Origin: an uncultured Eubacterium sp.
Lineage (GTDB): Bacteria; Bacillota; Clostridia; Lachnospirales; Lachnospiraceae
Length of the DNA stretch: 34,291 nucleotides
Assembly (NCBI GenBank): GCA_905236735.1
Contig: CAJOOU010000082.1
Coordinates: 1-34,291, forward strand
Direction: 5' to 3'
Below the pieces are notes generated by a model. The model saw only the letters and a list, made by a program, of their open reading frames with translations, did not search any database and was not told where the DNA came from. Positions 31,766-34,291 of the stretch are shown here, piece after piece. Position numbers and translations under genes: made by a program. How positions within the stretch are numbered: the stretch's first letter is position 1; the number at the start of each line of letters is the position of its first letter.

Positions 31766-32425
31766 ATGCGTTATTTGACATTTGCACTGACTAAGGGCAG
31801 GCTGGCTGACAAAACAATGGAGCTTTTAAACAAGGCCGGCATTACCTGCCGCGAAATGCAGGATAAAAATACCAGAAAACTTATATTTGTTAATGAAGAC
31901 CTCAAGATGAAATTCTTTCTTTCAAAGGGGCCGGATGTTCCGACCTATGTGGAATACGGAGCCGCCGACATAGGAATAGTCGGAAAAGATACAATTATGG
32001 AAGAGGGCAGAAACATTTATGAGGTGCTCGACCTTGGGTTCGGCAAGTGCAGGATGTGTGTCTGTGGACCGCAGGAAGCCCGGGAATGCTTAAAGCATCA
32101 TGAGCTCATAAGGGTTGCAACAAAGTATCCCAATATTGCAAAGGACTATTTTTACAACAAAAAGAATCAGACGGTTGAAATAATAAAGCTTAACGGTTCA
32201 ATTGAACTTGCGCCTATAGTCGGACTTTCAGAGGTTATTGTTGATATTGTCGAAACCGGCTCTACTCTCCGGGAAAACGGACTTACCGTACTTGAGGAGG
32301 TTTGCCCGCTTTCGGCGAGAATGGTGGTTAACCAGGTCAGCATGAGGATGGAAAACCAAAGAATTACGGAACTTATTACCAGTGTGAACAAGGTACTTAA
32401 AGAAGAAAGGGATATTATTCTATGA
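31766..32425 (+). CDS. hisG: ATP phosphoribosyltransferase, short form
   Basis: First committed step of histidine synthesis: ATP plus PRPP to phosphoribosyl-ATP. It starts MRYLTFALTKGRLADKTMELL; GAADIGIVGKDTIMEEG and the PRPP-binding loop VDIVETGSTLRENGL are intact. At 219 aa it lacks the C-terminal regulatory domain of long HisG, so it needs HisZ, which is encoded just upstream. An AAGGAG site lies before the ATG. Its stop overlaps the hisD start codon by 4 bp (ATGA). Confidence 0.97.
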   Translation: MRYLTFALTKGRLADKTMELLNKAGITCREMQDKNTRKLIFVNEDLKMKFFLSKGPDVPTYVEYGAADIGIVGKDTIMEEGRNIYEVLDLGFGKCRMCVCGPQEARECLKHHELIRVATKYPNIAKDYFYNKKNQTVEIIKLNGSIELAPIVGLSEVIVDIVETGSTLRENGLTVLEEVCPLSARMVVNQVSMRMENQRITELITSVNKVLKEERDIIL

Positions 32426-33711
32426 AAACGGTTAATCTTGATAAAGAAAGTAAAAAGGATCTGCTTGAAAAACTTCTTAAAAGAAGCCCATCGAGTTATG
32501 GGGATTTTGAAGAAAAGGTAGGTAAAATAGTAAATGATGTCAGAAACCGCAGAGATGAGGCGATTTTTGACTATACCAGGCAGTTTGACGGAGCTGATAT
32601 TTCAAAGGATAACATTCTTGTTACCGAAGAGGAAATAAAGGAAGCTTATGACAAAATAGACAAAGAACTTCTTGAGGTCATGAGGAAGGCTCTCAAAAAC
32701 ATCAGGGAGTTTCACGAAAAACAGCGCATGAACAGCTGGTTTGATGCCAAGGGAGACGGAAGCATTCTCGGGCAGAAGATTACTCCGCTCGGCAGAGTCG
32801 GGGTATATGTTCCGGGAGGAAAGGCTGTGTATCCGTCATCTGTTCTTATGAATATACTTCCGGCAAAGGTGGCCGGAGTCGAAGAAATAATAATGACTAC
32901 ACCTCCGGGAAAAGACGGCAAAATCTGTGAGACAACACTGGTCGCCGCCAAAGAAGCAGGGGCTGATAAGATATTCAAGGTTGGCGGAGCTCAGGCTGTG
33001 GCTGCTATGGCTTTCGGAACCGAAAGCATACCCAAGACGGACAAGATAGTAGGACCGGGCAATATTTATGTGGCTCTCGCTAAAAAGGCGGTTTACGGAC
33101 ATGTTAGTATAGATTCTATTGCAGGGCCGAGTGAAATCCTTGTTCTTGCGGACGAAACTGCAAATCCTAGATTTGTTGCAGCGGATTTACTTTCCCAGGC
33201 TGAACATGATGAGATGGCATCGGCAATTCTTATTACAACAAGTAAAAAGATAGCTGATGAGGTTTCAAGGGAAATCGATGGCTTTTTAAAGGTACTTTCA
33301 AGGAAGGATATTATCTCAAAGTCCCTTGATAATTATGGATATATCCTTATAGCAGATAATATGGATGATGCTATTGATGCAGTAAATGAGATAGCTTCGG
33401 AGCATCTTGAAATTGTGACAAAAGATCCGTGGCTTACAATGACAAAGGTTAAAAATGCCGGAGCCATGTTCCTCGGAACTTATTCAAGCGAACCTCTCGG
33501 AGATTATTTTGCCGGTCCTAACCATGTACTTCCGACAAACGGAACGGCAAAATTCTTCTCGCCGCTTTCGGTTGATGATTTTATTAAGAAATCAAGTGTG
33601 ATATCATATTCTGAGGAAGCATTAAGAAAGGTACACAAAGATATTATCAAATTTGCACAGTCAGAGCAGCTGACTGCTCACGCGAATTCAATTCAGGTCA
33701 GATTTGAATAG
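32422..33711 (+). CDS. hisD: Histidinol dehydrogenase
   Basis: Zinc enzyme for the last two steps, L-histidinol to L-histidine with two NAD+. Motifs: GRVGVYVPGGKAVYPSSVLMN, IVGPGNIYVALAKK, IDSIAGPSEILVLAD, zinc/catalytic LLSQAEHDEMASAIL (Gln/His), ASEHLEIV (catalytic Glu-His) and GPNHVLPTNGTAKF. The length, 429 aa, is standard. It is translationally coupled to hisG. Confidence 0.98.
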   Translation: MKTVNLDKESKKDLLEKLLKRSPSSYGDFEEKVGKIVNDVRNRRDEAIFDYTRQFDGADISKDNILVTEEEIKEAYDKIDKELLEVMRKALKNIREFHEKQRMNSWFDAKGDGSILGQKITPLGRVGVYVPGGKAVYPSSVLMNILPAKVAGVEEIIMTTPPGKDGKICETTLVAAKEAGADKIFKVGGAQAVAAMAFGTESIPKTDKIVGPGNIYVALAKKAVYGHVSIDSIAGPSEILVLADETANPRFVAADLLSQAEHDEMASAILITTSKKIADEVSREIDGFLKVLSRKDIISKSLDNYGYILIADNMDDAIDAVNEIASEHLEIVTKDPWLTMTKVKNAGAMFLGTYSSEPLGDYFAGPNHVLPTNGTAKFFSPLSVDDFIKKSSVISYSEEALRKVHKDIIKFAQSEQLTAHANSIQVRFE

Positions 33712-33731
33712 TATTGGAAGGAGGAAGTGTG

Positions 33732-34291
33732 ATGGCAAGAATAGGTGATGTTCAGAGAAATACGGCTGAGACAAAGATAACCTGCAGTCTGAATATTGAC
33801 GGCAGCGGAGATGCAAACATAGATACAGGCATAGGTTTTTTTGACCATATGCTCATAAGTTTTGCAAAGCACGGTCTTTTCGATTTGGATTTGAAGGCAG
33901 ACGGAGACCTTATAGTTGACTGTCATCATACTGTTGAGGATACGGGGATAGTCATAGGTACGGCTATTAAACGCGCCCTCGGAGACAAGGGAGGAATCAA
34001 AAGGTACGGAAACGCAATACTGCCTATGGATGAGTCACTGGCCTTATGCGCCATTGATTTATCGGGCCGTCCGTATCTTGTTTTTGATGCGGAGTTTCCT
34101 ATGGAGAGGGTAGGATATTTTGACAGCGAAATGGTAAAGGAATTCTTTTATGCCATCAGTTATTCGTGCGGAATGAATCTGCATATCAAAATGATAAACA
34201 GCGGAAACACACATCATATGATTGAAGCTATATTCAAGGCGTTTGCGAAGGCGCTTGATGAAGCTACGGTTTTTGATGAAAGAATAAAGGG
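33732..34291 (+). CDS. hisB: Imidazoleglycerol-phosphate dehydratase, 3'-truncated by the window
   Basis: Mn-dependent dehydratase of histidine synthesis. Translation from the ATG at 33732 reads MARIGDVQRNTAETKITCSL and stays open to the last base, so the end lies beyond the window. The histidine-rich metal motifs are present: FFDHMLISFAKHG, DCHHTVEDTGIVIG and the later NTHHMIEAIFKAFAKALDEA. About 186 codons are visible of an expected 195 or so, so only a few are missing. It is the single-domain form, without a histidinol phosphatase. GGAAGGAGG lies about 8 bases before the start, 20 bp after hisD. Confidence 0.97.
   Translation, partial: MARIGDVQRNTAETKITCSLNIDGSGDANIDTGIGFFDHMLISFAKHGLFDLDLKADGDLIVDCHHTVEDTGIVIGTAIKRALGDKGGIKRYGNAILPMDESLALCAIDLSGRPYLVFDAEFPMERVGYFDSEMVKEFFYAISYSCGMNLHIKMINSGNTHHMIEAIFKAFAKALDEATVFDERIK

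Noticed and set aside
1-34291. tRNA, rRNA, CRISPR arrays, insertion sequences, prophage genes
   Set aside because: Reading both strands showed no cloverleaf-like gene, regular repeat-spacer series, transposase motif or phage structural gene.

Overview
The window looks like chromosome of an anaerobic, low-GC Firmicute of the Clostridia, most likely Lachnospiraceae (a Butyrivibrio/Roseburia/Eubacterium-like lineage; I cannot name the genus). The pointers are an HndD/HydA-like [FeFe] hydrogenase, a GerW-type sporulation protein, a RecU resolvase, the HisZ + short HisG pair, and Firmicute-style gene orders (rpmB / Asp23 / FakA / RecG; YicC / Gmk / RpoZ). No IS element, prophage, CRISPR array, tRNA or rRNA was seen.

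Layout. 1-1.6 kb: 3' part of an [FeFe] hydrogenase gene. 1.6-3.4 kb: Nudix hydrolase, DUF2953 membrane protein, GerW, ending at a strong terminator shared with the opposing rpmB. 3.8-8.0 kb: Asp23/Gls24 protein, fatty acid kinase FakA and RecG, meeting rqcH tail to tail. 9.9-14.8 kb: two translationally coupled hybrid histidine kinases; the second has an N-terminal DegV (fatty-acid-binding) domain. 14.8-16.3 kb, minus strand: a CaCA-type antiporter and a GDT1/UPF0016 Mn exporter behind a probable yybP-ykoY Mn2+ riboswitch with its own terminator. 16.6-24.5 kb: a long housekeeping run (YicC, Gmk, RpoZ, RimO, PgsA, RsmD, CoaD, a coiled-coil protein, PepD, an RluA-type pseudouridine synthase). 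24.7-29.9 kb: a redox region with a very codon-biased fumarate-reductase-like flavoprotein, an unknown small protein, a hydrogenase-type Fe-S/GltD fusion and a NuoF-C-terminal-like Fe-S protein. 29.97-34.3 kb: RecU, apparently leaderless, then hisZ-hisG-hisD-hisB, cut by the window end.

Most interesting: (1) the DegV-membrane-HisKA-HATPase-REC-HPt protein, a candidate cytoplasmic fatty-acid sensor a few genes from FakA, whose partners (FakB) are free-standing DegV proteins; (2) the redox region, where hydrogenase-like Fe-S input domains are wired to a GltD flavoprotein and a NuoF-like Fe-S domain lacking the NADH/FMN module; (3) the Mn riboswitch, where terminator and aptamer compete for the same bases; (4) a leaderless recU promoter embedded in a hairpin. 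Promoters, hairpins and motifs were read by eye; family calls rest on recognised motifs, not on database searches.
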